A stretch of DNA of 64,000 nt from Eubacterium nodatum ATCC 33099 (GTDB lineage: Bacteria; Bacillota; Clostridia; Peptostreptococcales; Anaerovoracaceae): positions 1 through 64,000 of the forward strand of contig AZKM01000016.1 of NCBI GenBank assembly GCA_000510425.1, in the 5' to 3' direction. This document shows positions 17,024 through 25,779 of the stretch, one piece after another. Numbering within the stretch: the stretch's first letter is position 1; every line of letters starts with the position of its first letter. Both the position numbers and the translations under genes were made by a program. The notes beneath the pieces are model-generated. The model had not been told where the DNA came from, did no database searches, and saw only the letters and a list, made by a program, of their open reading frames with translations.

Positions 17024-18115
17024 TTATAAACCGAAAATTTCCTTTATAACATCTTTTTTCAATCCCGTGCCGATTACGCAAATCATTCCTGTCGTGGCAG
17101 CTGCTCCGATTCTGACCTCCGGCTCTCCCGGAACATAGTCAAAATGAATCCATTCACCGTTGTCACATTCTACAATGCCTTTGGCTCTTAATACCATTCC
17201 GGCTCTTTCTTCCTTCATCAATTCTTTCAGAGCATCTTCCATGATTTCTTTGGTAAACTTATGGCTTGTTTCAACTCCAAATTCATCAAAGACCTCATCT
17301 GCGTGATGGTGGTTGTGATGGTGATGATGTCCATGAGAACTGTCATCATGTTTATGATGGTGACCGCAGCTGCAGCCTTCATGATCATGGTGATGGTGTT
17401 CTTCTTTATGATTGTGATTTTCATGATTATGGTGATGGTGGTCATGGTTATGCTCTGCTTCCTCTTCGCAGGCTTCTTTTCTAAGATGCTCAAGTTCTGC
17501 AGATAAAGTCTGTTTCTTCTCCATTGTTTCTAAAATCTGCTCGCCTGTGATACTGTTCCAGTCAGTAGTAACTATGGACGCCTCTTTATTGTGACTTCTC
17601 AAAAGCTCAACACAGGCATCCAGTTTTTCCTGAGAAAGTCCTTTCACATGGCTGAGTATGATGGAACCTGCATGTTCCACCTGATTATTGAAAAACTCTC
17701 CGAAATTTTTCATATACATTTTGCATTTTTTAGCATCTACCACAGTTGTAAAGCCGTTTAAACAGATTTTTTCATTATGCAGATCCCGCACAGCTATAAT
17801 TACATCGCTCAGTTTGCCGACTCCCGAGGGCTCTATCAAAATTCTGTCCGGAGAAAATTCTTCAATAACCTTGTTGAGAGCTTTTCCAAAATCACCGACA
17901 AGACTGCAGCAAATACAACCTGAATCCATCTGATTGATTTCAATTCCTGTATCCTTTAAGAAACCTCCGTCAACTCCTATTTCACCGAACTCATTTTCTA
18001 TTAAAACGATTTTTTCCTCTCCGTAAGCACCATCTTCAATCAGCTTTTTTATAAGTGTAGTTTTCCCTGCGCCGAGAAAACCTGAAAAAATATCTACCTT
18101 TGTCATCTTTATCAT
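17024..18115 (-). CDS. CobW/COG0523 GTPase with long histidine-rich region
   Basis: This 363-residue G3E-family metallochaperone GTPase has Walker A GFLGAGKTT at 12-20, the metal-binding GCICC at 66-70 and the switch motif LIEPSGVGK at about 95. A histidine-rich stretch at about 216-275 contains over 25 histidines and an internal CSCGHHH. The CobW_C domain follows (about 285-350). In the family, CxCC binds zinc or cobalt at the GTPase centre and histidine tracts store or sense metal. Two ATG codons lie three codons apart and the first is used here. Placement beside cobalamin-regulated genes suggests cobalt, but most studied COG0523 members in Firmicutes serve zinc. Confidence 0.88.
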   Translation of the reverse strand: MIKMTKVDIFSGFLGAGKTTLIKKLIEDGAYGEEKIVLIENEFGEIGVDGGFLKDTGIEINQMDSGCICCSLVGDFGKALNKVIEEFSPDRILIEPSGVGKLSDVIIAVRDLHNEKICLNGFTTVVDAKKCKMYMKNFGEFFNNQVEHAGSIILSHVKGLSQEKLDACVELLRSHNKEASIVTTDWNSITGEQILETMEKKQTLSAELEHLRKEACEEEAEHNHDHHHHNHENHNHKEEHHHHDHEGCSCGHHHKHDDSSHGHHHHHNHHHADEVFDEFGVETSHKFTKEIMEDALKELMKEERAGMVLRAKGIVECDNGEWIHFDYVPGEPEVRIGAAATTGMICVIGTGLKKDVIKEIFGL

Positions 18116-18165
18116 CTCTTTCTATCTAAAATCAAGTTATAGCTTACATTCCTTCTTTTACCCAT

Positions 18166-18255
18166 GATGATGCGAGGGCAAACACATTATCTATGGCTGT
18201 ATGCCCATCACCTCTGCAGGTTCATGCTATGACATCGGTTATGGCAAAGCATCAT
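18166..18255 (-). ncRNA. Candidate structured leader RNA upstream of CobW gene
   Basis: Read on the minus strand, ATGATGC at 18249-18255 pairs with GCATCAT near 18166-18173 and encloses three consecutive short hairpins: TCAT-AGC-ATGA, ACCT-GCAG-AGGT and ATGG-GCATACAG-CCAT. This makes a multibranch fold ending about 50 bases before the CobW start codon. Single 4-bp stems are weak evidence on their own; the nested arrangement is what stands out. No U-tract follows, so any control would act on translation or through a later structure. It could be a metal or cofactor riboswitch, or chance. Confidence 0.35.
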
Positions 18256-18267
18256 ATACGGGGCGAT

Positions 18268-19173
18268 TTACAGAAGCTCCACTACAAGATTGATACACCC
18301 CAGTATAAATCCTATCAACAGTCCCAAATTGATTATTGCTTTAAGCTCCTTTTTTGCAATGGATAATATCAGATCTTCAACTTCCTGTGGCTCCATTTTA
18401 TCCATCTTATCCTGTATTATTCCCGAAATATCCACAGTCTCCAAAACCGATACCAGCTTCCTTCTGACAACACGCTCGTATACCTTTGATACGGCAACCC
18501 CGTAATTCATTTCACTGTTGTCAAGAAGCCCGACTACTTCCCCCACCGTCTTATTTTGCAAGTTTTTAAATTCCTCGTCAATCTTACTGCCTATCAACCG
18601 GCTCCCCTTGGTGATTACTACGGCATTTACTTTTTCAGCTACCGGAGAAACCATGGAGTTAATAAAATCCTCCGTTAAGAATTTTGCAAAAAACGATGAT
18701 TTCTTTTTTTCTCTAATCGATTCCAATACCTGATCTGCAACGATTTGACCCACATTCATTTCAACAACTTTTTCCGTTATGAATAAAGAAACCTTTGCCT
18801 CGCTCTTTGCCATAAAATTTTCAAGCTGTTCCCGTCCTATAAAATCTTCAGTAACTTCTCCTATGAGTCTTTGGCTCTGCCTCTCCCTTTCTACCAAATG
18901 ATTAACTTTCTCTGAAATTCCATTCTTAATCTCATCAGACAACAGATTTTCTTCAATAGCATCGGGAGTAAGTAATTTTTCCGCTACTGCATTTCCTATA
19001 GCTTTAGCGATTCTATTCTTGCTCTTGGGAATCATTCCCGGGGTAAAGGGCAGTCTCCTCCCCCAAATATATACCGGCTTAAAAGGTCGAAAAAGCATTT
19101 TCACCGCAATATAATTTGTAAAATAGCCTATTATCGCTCCTACCACAGGGCCTAATAACAATGTCCATTTCAT
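18268..19173 (-). CDS. DUF445 family membrane protein
   Basis: This 301-residue protein of the DUF445/YheB type has one membrane helix at each end (about 4-22 and 280-300) and a long helical middle part. The conserved N-terminal block GYFTNYIAVKMLFRP, followed by PFTPGMIPK, is diagnostic. The family is widespread in Firmicutes, and its function is not established beyond association with the cell envelope. The gene begins one base after recX ends, so the two are co-transcribed. Confidence 0.85.
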   Translation of the reverse strand: MKWTLLLGPVVGAIIGYFTNYIAVKMLFRPFKPVYIWGRRLPFTPGMIPKSKNRIAKAIGNAVAEKLLTPDAIEENLLSDEIKNGISEKVNHLVERERQSQRLIGEVTEDFIGREQLENFMAKSEAKVSLFITEKVVEMNVGQIVADQVLESIREKKKSSFFAKFLTEDFINSMVSPVAEKVNAVVITKGSRLIGSKIDEEFKNLQNKTVGEVVGLLDNSEMNYGVAVSKVYERVVRRKLVSVLETVDISGIIQDKMDKMEPQEVEDLILSIAKKELKAIINLGLLIGFILGCINLVVELL

Positions 19174-19174
19174 T

Positions 19175-19663
19175 CTAATACTCTCTTTTTAATTCTTCTA
19201 ATATACTGTAAATAATTCCGGCAGAATATCCGAGACTCTGGAGTTTTCTGCCTATTCTTCCTCTGATTTTTTCAGGTATCGGTTCCTCCCGGGACAGATC
19301 CGCAAGTCTCAGAATTTTTTCCGTTTCTCTCTTTGCCATGGTCATTTCGTCTAATTCTTCACCTTCTTCATGAAGTTCAAATAAAAAATCTTCATACGCC
19401 TGTGAAATCACATCTCTATCCACACCCCTTTGACCTAATTCCATGAAAACTCTTCTCTTCCCCCTGTTTTTCCCAAAGGCATAACGAAAATACTCTTTGC
19501 AGAACCTTTCATCGTCCAAATACCCCCATTTTAGAAATTCTGTAATTACAGATTCTATTTCATCAAGGTCGTAATTCTTTCTCAATAAAAAGTTTCTAAG
19601 CTCAAAGACACTCAAACTCCTGTCACTGAGCTTTCTCAATGCTGTTTCTTCTGCACTTCTCAT
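19175..19663 (-). CDS. recX: RecX-family regulator of RecA
   Basis: This 162-residue protein is made of the three-helix repeats of RecX (ALRKLSDRSLSVFELRNFL, WGYLDDERFCKEYF, then RKLQSLGYSAGIIYSIL). RecX binds RecA filaments and limits recombinase activity. Length and repeat pattern are normal. It lies between a phosphopantetheinyl transferase gene 19 bases upstream and DUF445 one base downstream. No recA is present in the window. Confidence 0.88.
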   Translation of the reverse strand: MRSAEETALRKLSDRSLSVFELRNFLLRKNYDLDEIESVITEFLKWGYLDDERFCKEYFRYAFGKNRGKRRVFMELGQRGVDRDVISQAYEDFLFELHEEGEELDEMTMAKRETEKILRLADLSREEPIPEKIRGRIGRKLQSLGYSAGIIYSILEELKREY

Positions 19664-19682
19664 CTGTTCTCACCTTAATAAG

Positions 19683-20219
19683 CTATTTTAAAATCTTCAG
19701 TTCAACATCCTCTTTCAAGGGTTCTTCCATGCAGAAAGCACACTTCATTTCATCTGAAATCTCAAGTTCCGTAAAACTGTATCCCTGCCCCTCTGAAAGC
19801 ACATTGGGACAGCTGATGCCAAAAATCCCCTCTCCTGTCATCTTTGCGTAGGCTTCCTTTCTTACCCAAATTTTATAAAAGCCTTCTATACCATGTTCTT
19901 TAACATAGGAAATCTCCTCAGGCAAAAAATATTTCCCGGCAATTTTTTCATAATCGCAATCCTTCATATATTGCAGATCGAGTCCGCAATTTTTGTCTGA
20001 AAACATACACATCCAAAGCCCTTCACTATGGCTGAGGGAAAACTTCAATGGAACATTATCAAAATATGGCTTGCCCTTATCCCCACGCTTAATATCAGCT
20101 GCCCTCATGTCATAGGGCAGTTTCTTGTCCATACAAAACATAAGTGCTGCAAGCTTTATAAGTCCAAAACCCGCATCACCTTTGGAAAAATCCCCATCAT
20201 AAACATATATAGAATTCAT
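19683..20219 (-). CDS. 4'-phosphopantetheinyl transferase, Sfp type
   Basis: This 178-residue enzyme would transfer the phosphopantetheine arm of coenzyme A to a carrier-protein serine. Motifs are FSLSHSEG (about 58-65), GLDLQYMKD as the magnesium-binding GxD site (about 78), and FYKIWVRKEAYAKMTGEGI (about 115-133), matching the WxxKEA core. It is shorter than Bacillus Sfp (224 residues) but keeps all catalytic motifs. The acpP in this window is a possible substrate, although a separate AcpS may serve it. There is no peptide-synthetase gene nearby. Confidence 0.85.
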   Translation of the reverse strand: MNSIYVYDGDFSKGDAGFGLIKLAALMFCMDKKLPYDMRAADIKRGDKGKPYFDNVPLKFSLSHSEGLWMCMFSDKNCGLDLQYMKDCDYEKIAGKYFLPEEISYVKEHGIEGFYKIWVRKEAYAKMTGEGIFGISCPNVLSEGQGYSFTELEISDEMKCAFCMEEPLKEDVELKILK

Positions 20220-20300
20220 GCTTCCTCCGATCCTATACTCTGAGTTTCCGTGTAAACATCACCTGCTTCATTTTCTGATGTAAACATTTTAAATTAAATA

Positions 20301-20333
20301 GGGTGCTATTGCAACAAAGGTTGAAAAGCACCC
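20301..20333 (-). terminator. Terminator downstream of the YerC-like gene
   Basis: On the minus strand GGGTGCT pairs with AGCACCC around an inner CAAC-CTTT-GTTG hairpin, followed by TATTTAATTT. It lies 16 bases after the stop codon at 20349. Confidence 0.75.
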
Positions 20334-20348
20334 CGAAGAAATTCTAAT

Positions 20349-20642
20349 TTATTTTTTTAAACGATCCAAAACTCGCTTATAGCCGTCGGCACCATAAACC
20401 AAGCATTTGTTGATTCTGCTGATCGTTGCTGTAGACGCCTTCGTAATATCCTCTATTTCATTATATGTTCGCTTTGCTGACAGAAGCTTGGCGACCTGCA
20501 AACGCTGAGCTATTGCATGGATTTCGTTCACGGTGCAAATGTCTTCGAAAAACCTGTAACAGTCTTCTCTATCGTTTAAAGTTAAAATGGCATCAAAAAG
20601 CTCATCAATATCATCACGCTTGTATTTTGAATCATAAGACAT
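20349..20642 (-). CDS. YerC/YecD-type TrpR-like DNA-binding protein
   Basis: This 97-residue protein of the TrpR superfamily carries a helix-turn-helix (RTYNEIEDITKASTATISR, about 56-75). It matches the YerC/YecD group, whose targets are poorly known in Firmicutes and which need not bind tryptophan. It is a single-gene unit with a strong promoter upstream and a terminator right after its stop, so it stands apart from its neighbours. Confidence 0.85.
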   Translation of the reverse strand: MSYDSKYKRDDIDELFDAILTLNDREDCYRFFEDICTVNEIHAIAQRLQVAKLLSAKRTYNEIEDITKASTATISRINKCLVYGADGYKRVLDRLKK

Positions 20643-20675
20643 AACTAAAGCCCTCCTTCTCTATCTTGGAATGAC

Positions 20676-20704
20676 AGTATAACACTTTTACACTTTAGCG
20701 TCAA
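20676..20704 (-). promoter_or_regulatory. Promoter of the YerC-like gene
   Basis: The minus strand has TTGACG, a 17-base spacer and TATACT, placed 34 bases before the start codon. This is close to the sigma-70/sigma-A consensus. Confidence 0.8.
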
Positions 20705-20783
20705 TAAGCGTATTTGACTGACTATATCGGGCATTTTTGCTTATAGTCTTAAATATTTTTATAGGGTTTCCTGCCACAATCAT

Positions 20784-21968
20784 CTAATTTAAAAGCTCCA
20801 GCGCCTTTTCAAGCTGCTTGTCGGTCTTATCATTTTTACCCAATTTAACTTCATAATCCGGCTTTATGCCCTTCTTGTGTATCTGATGACCTTTAGGCGA
20901 AAAGTACTGATTTGTGGTAAGCTTCAGTGCCGAGCCATCTTTAAATGAAAATTCCGACTGCATCACTCCTTTTCCGTAGGTCCTGCTTCCCACAATTTTT
21001 CCGCCTTTATTATCCTTGACGGCCGCTGTTAATATCTCGGATGTGCTGGCAGTATTTTCGTTTACCAAAAGAACATATTTGAGTTTGGTGGCTCCCGGTT
21101 TAGAATTGAAATAGGTTTTTTTCCCCTTATTGTCCTTGATGTACATAATCGTACCCTCGGGAAGCAGCATATCTGCAATATTCACTCCCTGCTTTGCATA
21201 TCCTCCGCCATTTTCTCTTAAGTCAATAACAAAGCCTTTTACATTCTTCTTTTCCATGTATGCAAGTTCTGTCTTAAACTCATCAGCGGTTTTTTCTGCA
21301 AAGGATCTTATTCTTATATATCCGATATTGTTCTTTACAATTACACCTTTGACAGTCTTTTCTGTTACCTTTCCCCTTATTATCTCAATGTCTTTCAGGC
21401 TACCCCTGCGTTTGACCGTCAGTTTAACCTTCGTGCCGGCTTTTCCCATTATCGCCTTTCTCAGTTCATCACTTGTCTTATATGTCTTTCCTTCCACTTT
21501 CATTATAATGTCTTTTTTCTTTATACCTGAATTTTCTGCGGGACTGTCTTCCAAAACCTCACTGATCGAAAAGTTTCCATTTTTGTCCTTACCGAATGTC
21601 ACCCCTATGCCGTAAAAAGTTCCGTTTACATAATCATCCCAGTTTTTAGCTTCCTTGGCAGTAAAATATTCTGAATAAGGATCCTTAAGACTCTTAACAA
21701 GACCTTTGTAGATGGCATTCATCTGTTTCTCTCTGCCGACCTTAAAATACCCTTCTGTGTTCATCTTTTCCCGTAATGCATCGAGTTTTTCATATCTTGC
21801 GGCAATCTTATTCAGTCTATTATATTGACTTGAAGAAATAAGGGTTCTGCCGGTAGCCTTGCAGAAAATCGTAAAAAACAGACCAAAACCTATCATTCCA
21901 ATACAGGCTGCAATAAGCAAAAGTCTTACCAGTTTCTTCTTTTCTAATTTAACAGTTTCGTTAGCCAT
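20784..21968 (-). CDS. S41-family C-terminal processing peptidase (CtpA/CtpB type)
   Basis: This 394-residue serine protease is anchored by one N-terminal helix (about 13-36), with its active domains outside the membrane. A PDZ domain spans about 115-205. The catalytic triad is visible as Ser308 (NTASTSEI), Lys333 and Gln337 (YGKGVMQSE), spaced as in Bacillus CtpB. Such proteases clip C-termini of periplasmic or wall-associated substrates and act on cell-wall hydrolase regulators and sporulation factors. It is close to the EnvC-like hydrolase and ftsEX genes with recJ between, so a shared cell-envelope role is plausible. Confidence 0.9.
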   Translation of the reverse strand: MANETVKLEKKKLVRLLLIAACIGMIGFGLFFTIFCKATGRTLISSSQYNRLNKIAARYEKLDALREKMNTEGYFKVGREKQMNAIYKGLVKSLKDPYSEYFTAKEAKNWDDYVNGTFYGIGVTFGKDKNGNFSISEVLEDSPAENSGIKKKDIIMKVEGKTYKTSDELRKAIMGKAGTKVKLTVKRRGSLKDIEIIRGKVTEKTVKGVIVKNNIGYIRIRSFAEKTADEFKTELAYMEKKNVKGFVIDLRENGGGYAKQGVNIADMLLPEGTIMYIKDNKGKKTYFNSKPGATKLKYVLLVNENTASTSEILTAAVKDNKGGKIVGSRTYGKGVMQSEFSFKDGSALKLTTNQYFSPKGHQIHKKGIKPDYEVKLGKNDKTDKQLEKALELLN

Positions 21969-22032
21969 TATGTACTTTCCATCTTCTGACCTTCAGACGG
22001 AGCCTTCCTTTCTATAGATTCTACTCCGGAAA

Positions 22033-23676
22033 TTATACCTCCGGAATAACAGTTTCAACAGTCATCTGAATCGAATCATTCCCATTCCACGAATTTATTC
22101 CAACTCTTCCCACTACCTTAACGGCAGCATTATCTTCAAGAAGATTTTCGATAAATTTAGGATTATTGAAATTGACACATTGCAGTAATTTATTCTCACC
22201 TAAATCCTGATAAAAGCGTAGGAACTGATTATCTCTACCCATGCGGGATACTCTGACGGGCGTTCCGGAAGCTGCAATCACAGGCTTTTCATTTCCTGCG
22301 CCACAGGGTTCAAGCAAACTTAGTTGTCTAACCAGTTTTATGGAAAGGTCACGGGGTTCAAGCTCAAGCTCCTCTTCGATAGTCCTGTCAAGCAGCCGGC
22401 TGTTCTCCTCAAGCATTTCCTCCATCCCTAAGGAAACTCTCCTCCTCAGTTCTTCCAGCTTTTCCTTTGCCAGTGTAAATCCGCATGCCGCCCTGTGTCC
22501 CCCAAAACTTTTAAACAAGTCATCACATGCCTTGAGCAAATCATAAATATTAAGTTCGCCTGCACTTCGCCCTGTTCCCTTTACAAAACCTTCATCCGAA
22601 TCGGTAAGAATTATTGAAGGTCTGTTATATCTTTCCTTTACCTTTCCTGCAACTATTCCTGTAACACCTTCGTGGGCATGTGGCAGATAAACCAAGAAAA
22701 TATCACTGTTCTTATAATCTTCCTCAATAATTTCTACGCAATTTTTAAATATTATATCCTGTGTGTTCTTCCTCTCCATGTTCAAGCTGCAAAGTTTTTC
22801 TATCATCTCGGAGGTTTCGTTTTCGTCCTCTGATAAAAACATCTGTACTGCAAGGCTTGCATGCTCCATTCTCCCTGCCGCATTCAAATATGGTACAATT
22901 CCGAAAGAAACTTTTTCGGAAGTGATTTCTCCCTGCTTTAGTCCTACTCTTTCAATAAGCATTCTAAGATTTTTTCTTACGCCTGAATTGATTGCCCTTA
23001 TTCCATATTTTGCAAAGGTTCTGTTTTCATCTACCAGAGGCACTATATCGCCTATTGTTCCGATTCCCAGCATATCCAGGGTTCTGTTCAAAATACTTTT
23101 CTCTAATCCCGTAACGGAAACTATTGCCTGACAAATCTTGAATGCAACGCCGCATCCTGCAATATGCGGACATGGATAGTTACAGTCCGGCTGATTAGGA
23201 TTGATAACCGGACAGTCCGCAATCTTGTCCGATACCCTATGATGATCAGTCACAAGGATTTCCATGCCTATCTCTTTTGCATGGTCAACCTCATCCTTTG
23301 AAACACTTCCACAATCTACCGTTATAATCAGTTCTCCTCCCATGCTCTGTATCTTATCTATCGCATCCATATTCAGTCCATAGCCTTCATCGAACCTGGA
23401 GGGTATATAATACATGATATTTTTCGTTAAATGGGTCAAAACATCCATCATAATAACCGTAGAGGTTATACCATCGGCATCGTAGTCTCCGTATATGCAG
23501 ATTTTCTTATCCTCTTCGATTGCATATAATATTAAATCCACTCCCTCTTCCATATTGTGAAGAAGGAATGGATCATATGTTTTCTGTGGTTTAGATGAGA
23601 GAAACTCATGAATTTCTTCCCCGGTTTCTATTCCTCTTTTTTTTAGCAGTTCTATGATTTTCGGTTCTATATTCAT
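22033..23676 (-). CDS. recJ: Single-stranded-DNA exonuclease RecJ
   Basis: This 547-residue DHH-family 5'-3' exonuclease has the metal-binding motifs DYDADG at 64-69 and DHH at 144-146, DCGS at 121-124, and the DHHA1 domain with GGHRAACGF (about 395). A C-terminal OB-like domain follows. RecJ acts in recombinational and mismatch repair. It is slightly shorter than Bacillus RecJ because it lacks the extra C-terminal extension found there. It starts 108 bases after the hydrolase stop and reads toward the protease gene. Confidence 0.9.
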   Translation of the reverse strand: MNIEPKIIELLKKRGIETGEEIHEFLSSKPQKTYDPFLLHNMEEGVDLILYAIEEDKKICIYGDYDADGITSTVIMMDVLTHLTKNIMYYIPSRFDEGYGLNMDAIDKIQSMGGELIITVDCGSVSKDEVDHAKEIGMEILVTDHHRVSDKIADCPVINPNQPDCNYPCPHIAGCGVAFKICQAIVSVTGLEKSILNRTLDMLGIGTIGDIVPLVDENRTFAKYGIRAINSGVRKNLRMLIERVGLKQGEITSEKVSFGIVPYLNAAGRMEHASLAVQMFLSEDENETSEMIEKLCSLNMERKNTQDIIFKNCVEIIEEDYKNSDIFLVYLPHAHEGVTGIVAGKVKERYNRPSIILTDSDEGFVKGTGRSAGELNIYDLLKACDDLFKSFGGHRAACGFTLAKEKLEELRRRVSLGMEEMLEENSRLLDRTIEEELELEPRDLSIKLVRQLSLLEPCGAGNEKPVIAASGTPVRVSRMGRDNQFLRFYQDLGENKLLQCVNFNNPKFIENLLEDNAAVKVVGRVGINSWNGNDSIQMTVETVIPEV

Positions 23677-23784
23677 TGAATTCTCTCATTCTTTGATTAT
23701 TTCAAGGCTAATTAAATCCTGTGACGCAATACTTTAACTGCGGCATTTCCCCGACTCCCCATATATGCAGCTATTTTATCGAAA

Positions 23785-24831
23785 TTATGCAACACCGATA
23801 AAAGGTGCCGGACTTATAGGTGTTCCGGCAGAATTTCTGACTTCAAAATGAAGGTGTGATCCTGTACTCCAGCCGGTAGAGCCTGCACTTGCAATGCGTT
23901 GACCCTTCCTAACAAACTGGCCTACTCTGACGCTTACGGAAGAATTGTGTCCGTAAACCGAGGTATATGCACCGTGGTTAATTACAACGGCATTTCCATA
24001 TCCTCCATACCAACCGGCGGTAATAACCTTCCCACTCTGAGCTGCGTAGATTGGGGTTCCCGTCGGAACTGCAAGGTCAACTCCGGGATGATTCTCATAG
24101 CTTCTCTTTTCGCCGAAATGTGCTGTCAAAGTATATCCCGAACGGAGGGGAAATGCCCATTTGCCCGTAGGCGTTGTAACACTGCCGCTGCCCGAAGCCG
24201 CTGCAATGGCTTTTCTTAATGAGTTCTCAGTTTTCTCAAGTTCATCAAATCTCGCCTGGAGTTTTGCCTTTGTCTTATCCAAATCCTTTTTGGTTTCACT
24301 CGCCTTATCCACATCTTTCTGAAGAGATTTCTTTTCAGAAAGAAGTTTAGTCTCTTTTTCTTCGATTTCCCTTTTTTGTGCCTTCAGCTCTGTAAGAATG
24401 GACTGGTCATTGGTAAAAATCTTCTGCACCAAATCAACATTTGTAACCAGCTCCTCCACGCTGTTAGAACCCAAAATAACATCCAAATACCCTATTGAAC
24501 CGCTTTTATACATGGTTCTAAGTCTTTTGTTCAAACCTGTTCTTCTGTTTCCGATGTCTTTTTTAGTCTCTTCCAGTGCCTTCTGTGATGCCTTAATCAA
24601 TTTCGTCTTGTCTTTTATGGAAGTACGCATATCTGAAAGTTCTCTTTTCTTTTTCAAAACCTTCAGCTTCATATCGTTCAAGTCCTTGGAAACATCGTCT
24701 TTCTGATTTCGAACACTCTTCAACTGCTGTTTTTTCTTTTTTACACTTTTTGCCCCAAAGGTAGACTGTGTTGGAACAAAGCAGATTACCAATGCGGCAA
24801 TCAATGTCATTGTCAGTATTTTTCGTTTCAT
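23785..24831 (-). CDS. EnvC-like peptidoglycan hydrolase, M23 family
   Basis: This 348-residue exported protein starts with a signal peptide (about 1-26), followed by a long coiled coil (about 30-210) and a LytM/M23 zinc-peptidase domain (about 225-345). Metal ligands are visible in NHPGVDLAVPTG (His, Asp) and SHLHFEVRN (HxH), so the enzyme should be active, unlike E. coli EnvC. The coiled coil is the part that docks on FtsX in related systems. The gene follows ftsX by 57 bases, giving the common order ftsE-ftsX-hydrolase for septal wall splitting. Confidence 0.9.
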   Translation of the reverse strand: MKRKILTMTLIAALVICFVPTQSTFGAKSVKKKKQQLKSVRNQKDDVSKDLNDMKLKVLKKKRELSDMRTSIKDKTKLIKASQKALEETKKDIGNRRTGLNKRLRTMYKSGSIGYLDVILGSNSVEELVTNVDLVQKIFTNDQSILTELKAQKREIEEKETKLLSEKKSLQKDVDKASETKKDLDKTKAKLQARFDELEKTENSLRKAIAAASGSGSVTTPTGKWAFPLRSGYTLTAHFGEKRSYENHPGVDLAVPTGTPIYAAQSGKVITAGWYGGYGNAVVINHGAYTSVYGHNSSVSVRVGQFVRKGQRIASAGSTGWSTGSHLHFEVRNSAGTPISPAPFIGVA

Positions 24832-24888
24832 AAATAAACTCCTTTATCCACTTTGATTTCCCCTGAAGAAAAACTGTATTCATCAATA

Positions 24889-25779
24889 CTATTTATCCAG
24901 GAATTTTCGCATAGATATTATACTTCCCACTGCTCCTATGCCTACCCCCATAGAAGCAAATATTATAATCAGGTTAGATGCAAGGTATGTTGCAGGAACC
25001 AACGGCGATGAAAGAATCGTCATAACCTTCACACCGATTGCATCAACTATTCTGTCATAAAGCACATAAGTGACTCCGGCAGATATTCCGGAGGCTATGA
25101 GCCCGATTATTATACCTTCTACAAAGAAAGGCCCTCTCACAAACCAGTTCGTTGCACCGACATATTTCATAATTGAAATCTCCTTGGCTCTGGCAAATAC
25201 CGTTAACTTGATGGTGTTTGATACCACCACCACCGATACTATAATCAGAAAAATCATGATTATTATTGCCGAAATTGAAAGGAAGTTTGTAACCTTGGTG
25301 AGCTTGTCCACCGTCTCTTTATAATACTTGGTACTTTCAACTCCGTCAAGTTTACTTGCTGCCGTATTGACACGATTGGCGGCATTAAGATTTTCAACTT
25401 TTACCAAAATCGAATTAGGCAAAGGGTTTTCACCAAGAGAATCCAGCAGGTAAGCGCTTTCTCCCCACCTCTGCTTAAGCACTTTCAACGCCTGCTCCTT
25501 AGTTCTAAATTGAACTGAACTTACACCGTTGATCTGCTCTATATTCTCCATGATATTCTTTGCTTTTTGACTATTCGTAGCTTCTTCTAAATACACTTCA
25601 ACTGTATCGTAATCCTGTTTCACGATTTCTGCGAACAGATTTACATTCACGGCAATCACGAAGAAAAGACCCAAAATAAGCATCATCGCACTGATTGCAA
25701 AGATTGAGGCGAGAGCCATCCCCTTGTTTCTGATCAACTGCAAAATCGCTTGTTTTATATTGTAGAAAAGCCTAAACAT
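24889..25779 (-). CDS. ftsX: Cell-division ABC-type permease FtsX
   Basis: This 296-residue membrane protein has four membrane helices (one near 20-45, three in the last 130 residues) and one large extracellular loop (about 55-170) that contacts a wall hydrolase. The start at MFRLFYNIKQ (25779) overlaps the ftsE stop by eight bases; an upstream in-frame extension would lie inside ftsE. The conserved C-terminal motif AKEISIMKYVGATNWFVR, common to FtsX/MacB permeases, is present. Confidence 0.93.
   Translation of the reverse strand: MFRLFYNIKQAILQLIRNKGMALASIFAISAMMLILGLFFVIAVNVNLFAEIVKQDYDTVEVYLEEATNSQKAKNIMENIEQINGVSSVQFRTKEQALKVLKQRWGESAYLLDSLGENPLPNSILVKVENLNAANRVNTAASKLDGVESTKYYKETVDKLTKVTNFLSISAIIIMIFLIIVSVVVVSNTIKLTVFARAKEISIMKYVGATNWFVRGPFFVEGIIIGLIASGISAGVTYVLYDRIVDAIGVKVMTILSSPLVPATYLASNLIIIFASMGVGIGAVGSIISMRKFLDK

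Noticed and set aside
17261..17506. Met/Val-rich plus-strand frames opposite the CobW histidine region
   Set aside because: They are the antisense reading of histidine codons (CAT/CAC read as ATG/GTG) and have no ribosome site.
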